From Shimia sp040370365 (GTDB lineage: Bacteria > Pseudomonadota > Alphaproteobacteria > Rhodobacterales > Rhodobacteraceae), in assembly GCF_040370365.1 (NCBI RefSeq), contig NZ_BAABWQ010000003.1:186001-250000 (forward strand): a DNA stretch of 64,000 nt, given 5' to 3'. Under the pieces are notes generated by a model. The model was not told the origin of the DNA. It searched no databases and saw nothing but the letters and a program-made list of their open reading frames with translations. Positions 1-7,875 of this stretch are shown here, piece by piece. The position numbers were made by a program, and so were the translations under genes. Numbering within the stretch: the first letter of the stretch is position 1; every line of letters starts with the position of its first letter.

Positions 1-63
1 GGCATTTCTACGCGCAACCCGGGTGTGAACACATTGGCCTTGCGCTACCACTACAATTTTTGA
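1..63 (+). CDS. C-terminal end of an outer-membrane beta-barrel protein (partial)
   Basis: The first frame reads 20 codons to a TGA at 61-63 and ends in ALRYHYNF. A terminal strand with alternating aromatic residues and a final Phe is the classic C-terminal signal recognised by the BAM complex in outer-membrane beta-barrels. The rest of the gene lies upstream of the window, so family and function cannot be told. The frame is open from base 1 and no start is visible. Confidence 0.6.
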   Translation, partial: GISTRNPGVNTLALRYHYNF

Positions 64-149
64 GGGGATCCACTTCACAGCGCCGCGTGGGATTGATTTC
101 CCCAGCGCCTTCCGGCACATGAAAGGGATCAAAGTACAAGGACCCGCCG

Positions 150-941
150 ATGACCCGTATCGACGCCAAATTCGCCGAACTCAACGCCGCAGGTAAAAAA
201 GCCTTTGTTGCCTATGTGATGGCCGGAGATCCCGACTACGACACCTCGCTTGAGATTGTAAAAGGTTTGCCCGCAGCTGGTGTGGACATCATCGAGTTGG
301 GATTGCCTTTCACCGATCCGATGGCAGATGGGCCCACCATTCAGCTGGCAGGTCAGCGTGCGCTCGACAAAGGCATGACTTTGGAGGACACGCTTGATCT
401 TGCCACAGAGTTTCGCCGCGTCGACACCACCACACCAATTGTGCTTATGGGCTACTACAACCCGATCTATTCGCGCGGTGTTGATAAGTTTCTGATCGAC
501 GCTCAGACCGCTGGCATTGACGGCTTGATTGTGGTGGACCTGCCACCTGAAGAAGACAGCGAGCTGTGCATTCCAGCGCAGGCAGCGGGTTTGAACTTTA
601 TCCGTCTTGCCACCCCCACCACTGACGACAAGCGCCTGCCTACTGTTCTGCAGAACACTTCCGGCTTTGTCTATTATGTTTCCATCACCGGCATCACCGG
701 CGCGGCTGAGGCCGAAGCGACAGATGTGGGTCCGGAAGTGGAGCGCATCAAAGCCAGCACCGATCTACCGGTCATCGTGGGCTTTGGCATCAACACGCCA
801 GAAAAAGCGCAGAACATCGCATCTGTGGCAGACGGCGCGGTGGTGGGCTCTGCGATCGTTGGCCAGATTGGTGCCGGTAAATCTGTGGATGAGGTGCTCG
901 CTTTTGTGAAGACCTTGTCGGACGGCGCGCACAGGGCCTGA
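150..941 (+). CDS. trpA: Tryptophan synthase alpha chain
   Basis: Cytosolic TIM-barrel lyase of 263 aa, the normal family length. It cleaves indole-3-glycerol phosphate to indole and glyceraldehyde 3-phosphate and passes indole to TrpB. The catalytic pair falls at the textbook positions: Glu49 in IIELGLPFTDP and Asp60 in PMADGP. The phosphate-binding segments (SITGITGA, then GFGINTPEKA and GSAIVGQI) follow in order. An AGGA lies about eight bases before the ATG. trpB and trpF are not in the window, so trpA stands apart from the trp operon here. A short G+C hairpin follows the stop. Assignment is secure. Confidence 0.97.
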   Translation: MTRIDAKFAELNAAGKKAFVAYVMAGDPDYDTSLEIVKGLPAAGVDIIELGLPFTDPMADGPTIQLAGQRALDKGMTLEDTLDLATEFRRVDTTTPIVLMGYYNPIYSRGVDKFLIDAQTAGIDGLIVVDLPPEEDSELCIPAQAAGLNFIRLATPTTDDKRLPTVLQNTSGFVYYVSITGITGAAEAEATDVGPEVERIKASTDLPVIVGFGINTPEKAQNIASVADGAVVGSAIVGQIGAGKSVDEVLAFVKTLSDGAHRA

Positions 942-966
942 TCGCACCCTTCGGAGCATTGAGCCG

Positions 967-993
967 CGCCCCAAGCAAAATTGAGGGGCGTTT
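967..993 (+). terminator. Weak terminator-like hairpin after trpA
   Basis: A perfect 6-bp stem (CGCCCC/GGGGCG) with a 12-base loop is followed by TTTA. It lies between trpA and the convergent kinase gene and overlaps the last base or two of the latter. The short stem and short T run make it a modest candidate. Confidence 0.4.
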
Positions 994-2362
994 AGGGCAG
1001 CACCCCTCTGGTTCTCAAGGCAGATTGCATGGCTGTCGCGAGCGTGTCGCGGCTGATGGGCTTGGGCACATGGCCACTCATACCTTCGCTCATATAGCCG
1101 GCAACTTGATGGACCATGGCGTTGGCGCTGACCGCCAAAATCGGAATGGGATCGCTCATGTTCCGGTATTCGCACTGCCGGATTTGACGCGTCGCTTCTA
1201 TGCCATCCATGCCCGGCATATTGATGTCCATCAAGATGAGGTCGAATTCGCCTTTCTCCCATTCTTGCACCGCTTCCGCGCCATCACTCACAATGGTCAA
1301 GGACAGATCAAATTTCTTCAGCATGTGACGCAGGACAATTTGATTTGTTTTATTGTCCTCCGCAGCCAGCACTTTGAGCCCTTTGAGAGAAGGCTGCGTG
1401 GTGCCAACGGCATCAGCCTGCAGCGTCGTATCTTTGTCGGCGAGCACATCCACAGTCAGACTGGCCGCAAATGCAGCGCCTTGTCCGACATCACTTCGCA
1501 AGGTCACCGTGCCCCCTTGCAACTCACAGATTTGGCGCGAGATCGCCAACCCCAGACCTGTGCCACCGTGTTGGCGGGTGATGCTGCTGTTGGCTTGACT
1601 GAAGCGCTGAAACAAGTGCGCCTGTTGCTCTTTGGGAATGCCAGGGCCGGTGTCTGACACCGTCAAGACAACTCTGGCTCTCCCATCTGATCGCGGCAGC
1701 AAATCAACTTTCAGCCGGACACAGCCAGACGTGGTGAATTTGATTGCGTTGGACAGCAAATTGCCCACCACCTGCTGAAGCCGGACAGGGTCAGTCCGAA
1801 CAACAGATTTCGCCCTGTCTGAGAAATGCACCTCAAAATCGAGCCCCTTTTCGCGGGCACGAAATCCAAATTGCTGCTGCATACTCTCTACCAGATCGGT
1901 CAGCGCATAGGGAATATACTCAAAATCAAGCTTGCCCGCTTCGATTTTGGACAGATCTAACACATCATTGATCAACGACAGCAACAGGTTGCCGCTGTCT
2001 CTGAGCAACTCCACCAGCTTGCGCTGCTCGCGCAACAAACCACTGTCTTCCAATGCCTGTGCCATCCCCAAGATGCCGTTCAGCGGCGTTCGGATTTCAT
2101 GGCTGATTGACGCCAGAAAGATCGACTTGGCCTCGTTTGCAGCTTCTGCCGCGGAACGTGCCTCTTCGAGCTCCTTGGTGCGCTCTTTGACAGCGGTCTC
2201 AAGGGATCCAAGGAGCCTCTGCAAGCGTTGGTTGGACTCAAAAAGTTCACGGCTCTTAGCCTCAAGCAGGCTCTCGGCTTCCTCCCGGGCTTTCCGTTCC
2301 CGTGCATACCGCCGTCGGGAGACCTCCCCGGTTGACGGCGCAATTTGCTGGCCAAGAAACAT
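992..2362 (-). CDS. hnoK: Hybrid sensor histidine kinase partnered with H-NOX
   Basis: Cytosolic hybrid kinase of 456 aa without membrane segments. An N-terminal charged coiled coil (about residues 15-85) leads to HisKA with phospho-acceptor His88 (SISHEIRTPLNG). The HATPase domain follows (N box GNLLSNAIKF, G1 SDTGPGIP, F box LFQRFSQANSS, G2 GGTGLGLAIS). A C-terminal receiver carries Asp379 in LILMDINMPGMDG. There is no Hpt domain, so the output partner must lie elsewhere. The ATG at 2362 is chosen because it overlaps the H-NOX stop codon by one base (TAATG), which implies translational coupling. Family knowledge: H-NOX proteins with nitric oxide bound typically inhibit autophosphorylation of such kinases. 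No cognate HnoC/HnoD regulator is adjacent. Confidence 0.9.
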   Translation of the reverse strand: MFLGQQIAPSTGEVSRRRYARERKAREEAESLLEAKSRELFESNQRLQRLLGSLETAVKERTKELEEARSAAEAANEAKSIFLASISHEIRTPLNGILGMAQALEDSGLLREQRKLVELLRDSGNLLLSLINDVLDLSKIEAGKLDFEYIPYALTDLVESMQQQFGFRAREKGLDFEVHFSDRAKSVVRTDPVRLQQVVGNLLSNAIKFTTSGCVRLKVDLLPRSDGRARVVLTVSDTGPGIPKEQQAHLFQRFSQANSSITRQHGGTGLGLAISRQICELQGGTVTLRSDVGQGAAFAASLTVDVLADKDTTLQADAVGTTQPSLKGLKVLAAEDNKTNQIVLRHMLKKFDLSLTIVSDGAEAVQEWEKGEFDLILMDINMPGMDGIEATRQIRQCEYRNMSDPIPILAVSANAMVHQVAGYMSEGMSGHVPKPISRDTLATAMQSALRTRGVLP

Positions 2363-2907
2363 TAAGCGGCCTTTGTAATGAGAAACTCTGCACAAAACCG
2401 CGTGTCATCAGGTCGTTCAGTCATCTGCAACGTGAACTCTTGTTCAAAATGCGCCATACAGGACTCAACCATGCCTCGGCAAAAGTGATGAAGTGGTCGC
2501 TCACTTGAATAGACCATTTTCAACGTATCTGTGCCGATCCGCTCCGTGGCGAAAGTGGGCAGTTCCACATCGGGATAGAGTTTGCGCACTTCGACATGCA
2601 CTTCGTTTTCAATGGACTCAAGCATGCCAAAGCCGTCAGTCTTGCCTTCAAAAAAGATGGGGTAGCCCTCAACAAAGCGGCCAAACATCCAATTGCCAAA
2701 TTTTTCATGAAGCGCCTCAACCGGCGCGTTCAATCGTTCCCCGATGGCATCAACAAGCGTGAGCAATTCGGAACACGGGTAGTTTCCCACGGAGCTAAAG
2801 GCGCCGTCACTTTCCAAATCAGCTGAATCCAAAATTTCATCAACAGCATCCTCACCCATTACGGATTCGGCCATGCGGACCAATTCGACAAAAACAACGC
2901 CCTTCAT
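2362..2907 (-). CDS. hnoX: H-NOX heme nitric-oxide sensor
   Basis: Stand-alone heme-nitric oxide/oxygen-binding domain of 181 aa, the usual size. It starts with the typical MKGVVF. The proximal heme ligand is His104 (NEVHVEVRKLYP) and the heme-propionate motif Y-x-S-x-R is intact at Tyr133, Ser135 and Arg137. It should bind NO through b-type heme and control the kinase encoded by the overlapping downstream gene. A GAGG lies six bases before the ATG. The 144-base gap to the divergent lldD is the likely promoter region, and I saw no FNR/NNR-type box in it. Whether it also binds O2 depends on distal-pocket residues that I cannot place without a structural alignment. Confidence 0.92.
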   Translation of the reverse strand: MKGVVFVELVRMAESVMGEDAVDEILDSADLESDGAFSSVGNYPCSELLTLVDAIGERLNAPVEALHEKFGNWMFGRFVEGYPIFFEGKTDGFGMLESIENEVHVEVRKLYPDVELPTFATERIGTDTLKMVYSSERPLHHFCRGMVESCMAHFEQEFTLQMTERPDDTRFCAEFLITKAA

Positions 2908-3009
2908 GCGAACCTCGCAGTACTAATAACAATCACAATAGGAACAGAATAGGCACAAAGGATAAACAATGCCTTAACCACACAAATCGTTTGCGCCAAT
3001 TTGCCATCA

Positions 3010-3030
3010 TTGGTAAGGAAGCCTTACCAA
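3010..3030. promoter_or_regulatory. Perfect palindrome upstream of lldD (candidate operator)
   Basis: TTGGTAAGG, AAG, CCTTACCAA: a perfect 9-bp inverted repeat with a 3-base spacer, placed 21 bases before the lldD ATG and just upstream of its GAGGAG. TGGT/ACCA-type dyads are typical of GntR/FadR-family regulators of lactate genes, but the spacing differs from the usual TNGTNNNACNA core, so the regulator is not identified. A role as an mRNA hairpin is the alternative. Confidence 0.55.
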
Positions 3031-3051
3031 AATGAGGAGTTCCGTGAAGCC

Positions 3052-4218
3052 ATGGCTGTCATCACCTGTATCGAGGACCTGAAGCGTCTTCATAAAAAGC
3101 GCGCACCGCGCATGTTCTATGACTATGCAGAATCCGGCAGCTGGACAGAAAAGACGTTCCGCGAAAACACCTCTGATTTCGAGGAGATTTACCTGCGTCA
3201 ACGTGTGGCTGTCGACATGACCGGCCGCTCCACCGCAAGCCAGATGATTGGTGAGGACGTGGCGATGCCCGTGGCACTGGCTCCAGTTGGTCTGACCGGT
3301 ATGCAATGTGCAGATGGCGAGATCAAAGCGGCGCGTGCGGCGGAAGCGTTTGGTGTGCCCTTCACGCTCTCGACCATGTCAATCAACTCCATTGAAGAGG
3401 TCGCCGAGGCCACCACCAAACCCTTCTGGTTTCAGCTGTATACGATGACAGACCAAGATTTTGTCGACCGGCTGATCCAGCGTGCCAAAGACGCCAATTG
3501 TTCGGCTTTGGTGATCACATTGGACCTGCAAATTCTGGGCCAGCGGCATAAGGACCTTAAAAACGGCCTGTCCGCCCCGCCCAAACTCACACCATCGACG
3601 ATTGCCAACCTGATGACCAAATGGCGTTGGGGCATCGGAATGCTCGGCGCCAAACGGCGCAACTTTGGCAACATTGTTGGCCATGTCTCAGGCGTGACCG
3701 ACACCGCAGACTTGGGCGCATGGACCGCTCAAAGCTTTGATCCGAGTCTGGATTGGGACAAAATTGCCAAGATCAAAGAACAATGGGGCGGAAAGGTAAT
3801 CCTGAAGGGGATTTTGGACTCCGATGACGCACGCATGGCGCTGAAGGTCGGCGCGGATGCCATCATTGTGTCCAATCATGGCGGACGCCAGCTGGACGGC
3901 GCACAGAGCTCCATCCGGGCCTTGCCTTCCATCCTAGAGGCGGTCGGGGATCAGGTCGAAGTGCATTTGGACAGTGGCATACGGTCAGGGCAAGACGTAC
4001 TGAAAGCCATCGCAATGGGGGCAACGGGCACCTACATCGGGCGTGCGTTTGTTTATGGCCTTGGCGCAATGGGCGAAGCAGGCGTCACCAAAGCATTGGA
4101 AGTGATCCACAAAGAGCTGGATATTTCGATGGCCTTGTGCGGACGCCGCACCGTTGCGGAACTGGACCGGGACGTTCTTATGGTGCCAGAAAACTTCGAA
4201 GGGCACTGGCAAACCTGA
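3052..4218 (+). CDS. lldD: FMN-dependent alpha-hydroxy-acid (L-lactate) dehydrogenase
   Basis: TIM-barrel flavoenzyme of 388 aa that oxidises L-lactate (or a related 2-hydroxy acid) to the keto acid and passes electrons to the quinone pool. The N-terminal segment (LKRLHKKRAPRMFYDYAESGSW) is typical of LldD. FMN and substrate motifs are visible: APVGLTGM, QLYTMTD, the active-site VSNHGGRQLDGA with catalytic His and Arg, and the phosphate-binding DSGIRSGQDVLKA. The ATG at 3052 is preferred to the upstream TTG at 3001 because GAGGAG lies 12 bases before it and homology begins there. Glycolate or mandelate oxidase activity cannot be excluded. A perfect palindrome just upstream suggests local repression. 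Confidence 0.88.
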   Translation: MAVITCIEDLKRLHKKRAPRMFYDYAESGSWTEKTFRENTSDFEEIYLRQRVAVDMTGRSTASQMIGEDVAMPVALAPVGLTGMQCADGEIKAARAAEAFGVPFTLSTMSINSIEEVAEATTKPFWFQLYTMTDQDFVDRLIQRAKDANCSALVITLDLQILGQRHKDLKNGLSAPPKLTPSTIANLMTKWRWGIGMLGAKRRNFGNIVGHVSGVTDTADLGAWTAQSFDPSLDWDKIAKIKEQWGGKVILKGILDSDDARMALKVGADAIIVSNHGGRQLDGAQSSIRALPSILEAVGDQVEVHLDSGIRSGQDVLKAIAMGATGTYIGRAFVYGLGAMGEAGVTKALEVIHKELDISMALCGRRTVAELDRDVLMVPENFEGHWQT

Positions 4219-4246
4219 CCCGTAGCCAATTCACTTTGACAAGCTC

Positions 4247-4277
4247 TTGCCCGGCACGCCATAAACAGGCCGGGCAA
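4247..4277. other. Hairpin between lldD and the sulfotransferase-like gene
   Basis: TTGCCCGGC pairs perfectly with GCCGGGCAA across a 13-base loop. The sequence after it on the plus strand is AAAAGG, not a T run, so it is not a classic terminator for lldD. It could slow transcription or protect a 3' end. Confidence 0.35.
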
Positions 4278-4291
4278 AAGGTATCAGGCAT

Positions 4292-4918
4292 ATGTTGGTC
4301 TTTTTTAAGCAGAATCTCGCGTTTTTGGCGGTTCCGAAAACTGGGTCCACCGCCTACGAGACCACTTTGCGTCGCAAGGCGGACGTCGTGTTCTCCAAAA
4401 GCGTGAAACATATGACGGTGGGCAAGTATCACGCCAAGCTCGCTCCTTTTCTTAAAAAGACATATGGGGTGATCCCAGAGCGTATGGCGGTGATGCGCGA
4501 CCCTGTCGATCACGCCCGCAGCTGGTACAGGTACCGCAGTCCGGCCCGGATGGAATTGACCAACCCTGCCTGTCACGGCGGTATCAGCTTTGACGACTAT
4601 ATTCTGGATGCCATAAGTGAGGCCCCCTCCAAGCCCGCAGGCATAGGCTCACAAGCATCGTTTTTGTCTCTGGGTGTTGGCGTTGTACCGCTGCATCATC
4701 TCTTTGCTTATGAACGTCAGGATCTATTGCAGGCCTTTTTGTCCAATCGTTTTGAGGAGGACATCAAGCCGCGCTGGAAGAACGTTTCCCCGGCGGTGGA
4801 CGCGGTTTTGTCTCCAGAGGTTGAGGCCGCTTTTCGGGCCGCCCGCCCTGCTGATTTTGCGCTTTATGACAGGGTCATGCAGGCAGATGGAGTTTTGCGC
4901 GATTTTCGCAGCCAATAG
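4292..4918 (+). CDS. Small sulfotransferase-like protein
   Basis: Predicted cytosolic protein of 208 aa. Near the N-terminus, VPKTGSTAYE matches the 5'-phosphosulfate-binding loop of PAPS-dependent sulfotransferases. MRDPVDHARSWYRYR (about residues 69-83) matches the 3'-phosphate-binding motif with its Arg and Ser. The protein is shorter than most family members, and no sulfate-activation or glycan genes flank it, so the acceptor is unknown. Orthologues in roseobacters are sometimes labelled gamma-glutamyl kinase, which the sequence does not support. It stands alone between lldD and rplY. Confidence 0.6.
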   Translation: MLVFFKQNLAFLAVPKTGSTAYETTLRRKADVVFSKSVKHMTVGKYHAKLAPFLKKTYGVIPERMAVMRDPVDHARSWYRYRSPARMELTNPACHGGISFDDYILDAISEAPSKPAGIGSQASFLSLGVGVVPLHHLFAYERQDLLQAFLSNRFEEDIKPRWKNVSPAVDAVLSPEVEAAFRAARPADFALYDRVMQADGVLRDFRSQ

Positions 4919-4931
4919 GTGCGAATTCCCT

Positions 4932-4959
4932 TTGCTTTCTTACCAAATCGCGCTATAGG
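4932..4959 (+). promoter_or_regulatory. Candidate sigma-70 promoter of rplY
   Basis: TTGCTT (-35-like) and TATAGG (-10-like) are separated by 16 bases, about 65 bases before the rplY ATG. They sit directly in front of a G+C-rich leader hairpin. The match to consensus is moderate. Confidence 0.45.
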
Positions 4960-4970
4960 CGCGGCTTCAC

Positions 4971-4999
4971 GCGGGGATACAGCCTTGGAGGATCCCCGC
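4971..4999 (+). other. Leader hairpin in the rplY 5' UTR
   Basis: GCGGGGAT pairs perfectly with ATCCCCGC over a 13-base loop. If the promoter at 4932-4959 is right, this hairpin starts within about 10 bases of the transcript start. It could stabilise the mRNA or be a control element for L25. No ribosomal-protein leader family that I know matches it. Confidence 0.4.
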
Positions 5000-5021
5000 C
5001 TATGCATATGGAGAATTCAAA

Positions 5022-5660
5022 ATGGCTGGTCAAATTCCTGATCTTATTGCCGAAGCACGCACGGGGACAGGCAAGGGCGCCGCTCGTCAAGCGCGTCGCG
5101 ACGGATACGTACCTGGTGTTGTTTACGGTGGCGACGCCGACCCAGTGTCGATCCAAATCCCTTTCAACGTTCTGCTGAAGAAGCTGAAAGACGGCCGCTT
5201 CCTGTCGACCCTTTTCAACCTGAAAGTTGAAGGCCAGGAAGATGTACGTGTGATCTGCCGTGGCGTTCAGCGCGACATCATCAAAGATCTGCCTACCCAC
5301 ATCGACTTGCTGCGCCTGCGTCGCACATCCAAAATCAGCCTGTTCATCCACGTTGATTTTGAGAACGAAGACGAGGCACCCGGCATCAAAAAAGGCGGCG
5401 TGCTGACCATCGTGCGCCCTGAAGTTGAGCTGAACGTGACCGCAGGTGACATTCCTGAGCGTCTGGTTGTGGATCTGACCGGTAAAGACATCGGCGACAC
5501 CATCACCATCAGCCAGATCGATCTGCCTGAAGGTGCAAAGCCAACCATCGATCGTGACTTTGTGATTGCCAACCTCTCCGCGCCGTCTGGCCTGCGGTCT
5601 GCTGGTGATGATGAGGACAGCGAAGCCGCTGAAGGCGAAGAAGCAGCAGCTGAAGAATAA
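5022..5660 (+). CDS. rplY: 50S ribosomal protein L25, CTC long form
   Basis: 5S-rRNA-binding protein of 212 aa with the N-terminal L25 domain (ARTGTGKGAARQARRDGYVPGVVYG) and the second TL5/CTC beta domain. It ends in an acidic tail (EDSEAAEGEEAAAEE). The long form is normal for alphaproteobacteria. It binds the 5S rRNA loop E region at the central protuberance. A GGAG lies eight bases before the ATG. A leader hairpin precedes the gene and a rho-independent terminator follows it, so it is probably transcribed alone. pth, the usual downstream partner, is not here. Confidence 0.95.
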   Translation: MAGQIPDLIAEARTGTGKGAARQARRDGYVPGVVYGGDADPVSIQIPFNVLLKKLKDGRFLSTLFNLKVEGQEDVRVICRGVQRDIIKDLPTHIDLLRLRRTSKISLFIHVDFENEDEAPGIKKGGVLTIVRPEVELNVTAGDIPERLVVDLTGKDIGDTITISQIDLPEGAKPTIDRDFVIANLSAPSGLRSAGDDEDSEAAEGEEAAAEE

Positions 5661-5689
5661 ACACATCCCGGCTTTGGCCGATTGTGTGA

Positions 5690-5720
5690 ACGCGGTGCCT
5701 TCGGGCGCCGCGTCTTTTTT
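5690..5720 (+). terminator. Rho-independent terminator of rplY
   Basis: ACGCGGTGCC, TTCG loop, GGCGCCGCGT (one G-U pair), then CTTTTTT. The stable UUCG tetraloop and T run make this a textbook terminator about 30 bases after the stop. Confidence 0.9.
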
Positions 5721-5792
5721 GTGCGTGCGTTTGTATAGAGAACAGCCATTTTTGCGGAACGAAGCTACGTGAAATTCGACCCGGGCCGTTTG

Positions 5793-6689
5793 TCAGTTCA
5801 GCTGTGGGCCCGCTGGCTGATTGGCATACCCCCATTGTCTTGGAGATTGGCCGTACATGCGTTTAAACTCTCGGCTGAACTGCGACGCGCTGATGTAGCC
5901 CACATCGATAGCAGCGTCGTTGACCGTCATACCTGCTGCAATCTTCATAGCGGCATTGTTGAGGCGCATGGCTTTTACAAACTGAATCGGCGACATGGTC
6001 GTTGCCTGTTTAAATTTACGGTGAAACACCGCCCGACTCATCCCGGTATGCGCAGCCATGTCTTCAATCGTGATCGGTTCATTGACGTGCGAAGATAGAA
6101 ACTCAATGGCGCGTGCGATTTCGTTGCCAACGCCAAATGCGCGCCGCGCAGAGGCGCCCGCCTCTCCCTTCAACACAGCATAATAGAGTTCCCGCAGTCG
6201 CCCTTCGCCAAGCACAGCGGTATCTGTCGCGCTATCGCCCAATTGCAGCAACCTTAGCAACGCCTCCGTAAAGGCATCGTCCCACTGCGAAAGCGCGATT
6301 CCCTGCGGGAGGGGCCCGCTTTGGGGGCGCCGAATGGCACCCGCCGCGCTTTCCATTTCGATCGCCAACTCGGTCATTACTTTTGTTTCGAGGGAAACGA
6401 TCACGCCCAACAACGGGTTGTCAGAAGAGGCGGCAGGCGTTCCTGCTTCCACAGGCATCGACATGGAACAACACATGTATTGATCACTGCCATAGACGTA
6501 GCTGTTGCCGTCCAAAATCGCCTCTTTGGTACCGCTGACAATGGCTACAACGCTCGGTTCATACACAGCCGGAGCGCATCGCACCGGATCACTCACCCGA
6601 AACAACTGTACGCCCGCCACACCAGTTTCCACGACACCATCTTGGGACAGGGCGTGCTCAAGAAGGCACTTGATACTTTGCTTGCTCAT
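5793..6689 (-). CDS. AraC-family transcriptional regulator
   Basis: Protein of 298 aa with an N-terminal AraC_N-type sensing domain (DPVRCAPAVYEPSVVAIVSGTKEAIL, residues about 33-170). A C-terminal double helix-turn-helix follows (AIEFLSSHVNEPITIEDMA, then GMSRAVFHRKFKQATTMSP and DVGYISASQFSREFKRMYG). It is divergent from the SDR gene with a 154-base shared control region, so the SDR is the likely target; this is inferred from position. The effector is unknown. Confidence 0.88.
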   Translation of the reverse strand: MSKQSIKCLLEHALSQDGVVETGVAGVQLFRVSDPVRCAPAVYEPSVVAIVSGTKEAILDGNSYVYGSDQYMCCSMSMPVEAGTPAASSDNPLLGVIVSLETKVMTELAIEMESAAGAIRRPQSGPLPQGIALSQWDDAFTEALLRLLQLGDSATDTAVLGEGRLRELYYAVLKGEAGASARRAFGVGNEIARAIEFLSSHVNEPITIEDMAAHTGMSRAVFHRKFKQATTMSPIQFVKAMRLNNAAMKIAAGMTVNDAAIDVGYISASQFSREFKRMYGQSPRQWGYANQPAGPQLN

Positions 6690-6735
6690 AAGTTGATCAT
6701 ATCATCAAGCGGTCGCAACTCAAACACAACGATAC

Positions 6736-6753
6736 AAATAGGCATGTATTTGC
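6736..6753. promoter_or_regulatory. Inverted repeat in the araC-type/SDR divergent promoter
   Basis: CAAATA GGCATG TATTTG: perfect 6-bp arms around a 6-base centre, 90 bases before the SDR start. A second short dyad, TTGAT CATATC ATCAA (6693-6708), sits just before the regulator ATG. AraC proteins more often use direct repeats, so this is only a candidate operator. Confidence 0.35.
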
Positions 6754-6843
6754 GAGTATTTCATCTATTTTAGAACCTTCCTGAGACCTAGATGTCAGTT
6801 CGACCCAAGAACAGAACGAACGTGCATACTTAGGAGATCTCGC

Positions 6844-7782
6844 ATGAAACAGACACAGTTTGGCGCCAAAGGTTGGACGCCCGATCAAATCGGCTCTCTG
6901 AAAGGCAAAACATATGTCATCACAGGCGCAAACGCCGGTGCAGGTTTTGAGGCCACACGCCTGCTCCTATCCAAGGACGCAAGCGTGGTGATGATGAACC
7001 GAAGCGCTGAGAAGTCCGCGGCCGCTATCAAAAAGCTGCAACAAGAATTTGGCAGAGCTGTCCCTGTGAGCTTTGTGCGTATGGATTTGGCGGTGTTACA
7101 ATCCGTGAGAGATGCGGCGGCTGAAGTTTTGGAGACAGCGCACAACATCGATGCCCTCATCTGCAACGCAGCCATTGCACAAGTCGCAGACCAAACCATC
7201 ACCGTGGATGGTTTTGAAAGTCAAATTGGTGTGAACCACTTTGGCCATTTTCTCTTGTGTGGCCTGTTGTTTAACAGGATCGAGCGGTCAGCAGGACGCG
7301 TTGTGGTCGTCGGCAGCAATGCCTACAAAATGGGGTTGAAGAGAATTCAGTTTGAAGACCTGAACTTTGATACGAAGTACTCCGCCTGGAACGCCTATGC
7401 CCAGAGCAAGTTGGCGCAAATGGTTTTTGCGTACGAGCTACAACGTCGGGCCCGAGCGGCAAACAAATCCGTGCAGATTCAAGTCTGCCATCCCGGCGCG
7501 TCACGTACGAATTTGATCGGTGGCCAAACCAGCTTTGCCACAAAAATCATGTGGAAACTGATGTCCCCATTTGCACAATCCGCCGAAAAAGGCTCTTGGC
7601 CGGAAGTTTTATGTGCGACACAAGATGGGCTGCACCCCGAAATGTATCACGGCCCAACGCGATTTGAGATGGTGGGCCCAATCGATGCAAGGCCTGTCGA
7701 GAAAGTGGCCCTAAACCGCGATATGGCAAACAGGCTATGGGAACTATCCGAACAAAGTACGTCCTTAAACTGGTCGTTTTGA
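6844..7782 (+). CDS. Short-chain dehydrogenase/reductase (retinol-dehydrogenase-like)
   Basis: Classical SDR of 312 aa. The Rossmann cofactor motif TGANAGAG is at residues 28-35, followed by NAA (structural Asn) and VVGSN. The catalytic Tyr185-x-x-x-Lys189 is in YAQSK. After CHPGASRTNL it has the extended C-terminus typical of the RDH/WW-oxidoreductase-like branch. MNRS after beta-2 suggests NADP(H). The substrate is unknown. It is divergent from the AraC regulator that probably controls it. Confidence 0.85.
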   Translation: MKQTQFGAKGWTPDQIGSLKGKTYVITGANAGAGFEATRLLLSKDASVVMMNRSAEKSAAAIKKLQQEFGRAVPVSFVRMDLAVLQSVRDAAAEVLETAHNIDALICNAAIAQVADQTITVDGFESQIGVNHFGHFLLCGLLFNRIERSAGRVVVVGSNAYKMGLKRIQFEDLNFDTKYSAWNAYAQSKLAQMVFAYELQRRARAANKSVQIQVCHPGASRTNLIGGQTSFATKIMWKLMSPFAQSAEKGSWPEVLCATQDGLHPEMYHGPTRFEMVGPIDARPVEKVALNRDMANRLWELSEQSTSLNWSF

Positions 7783-7875
7783 CCGCGATCAAAGCCTAAG
7801 GTCGCTCCGGACAAATGGCACAGACATCCTGCGTAAAGAGCGGGTTTTCCATGTGTGTTGGAACGGCACTTTCCG

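Noticed and set aside
6693..6708. Possible FNR/NNR box TTGAT...ATCAA before the AraC gene
   Set aside because: The spacer is six bases, not the four needed for an FNR-type site.
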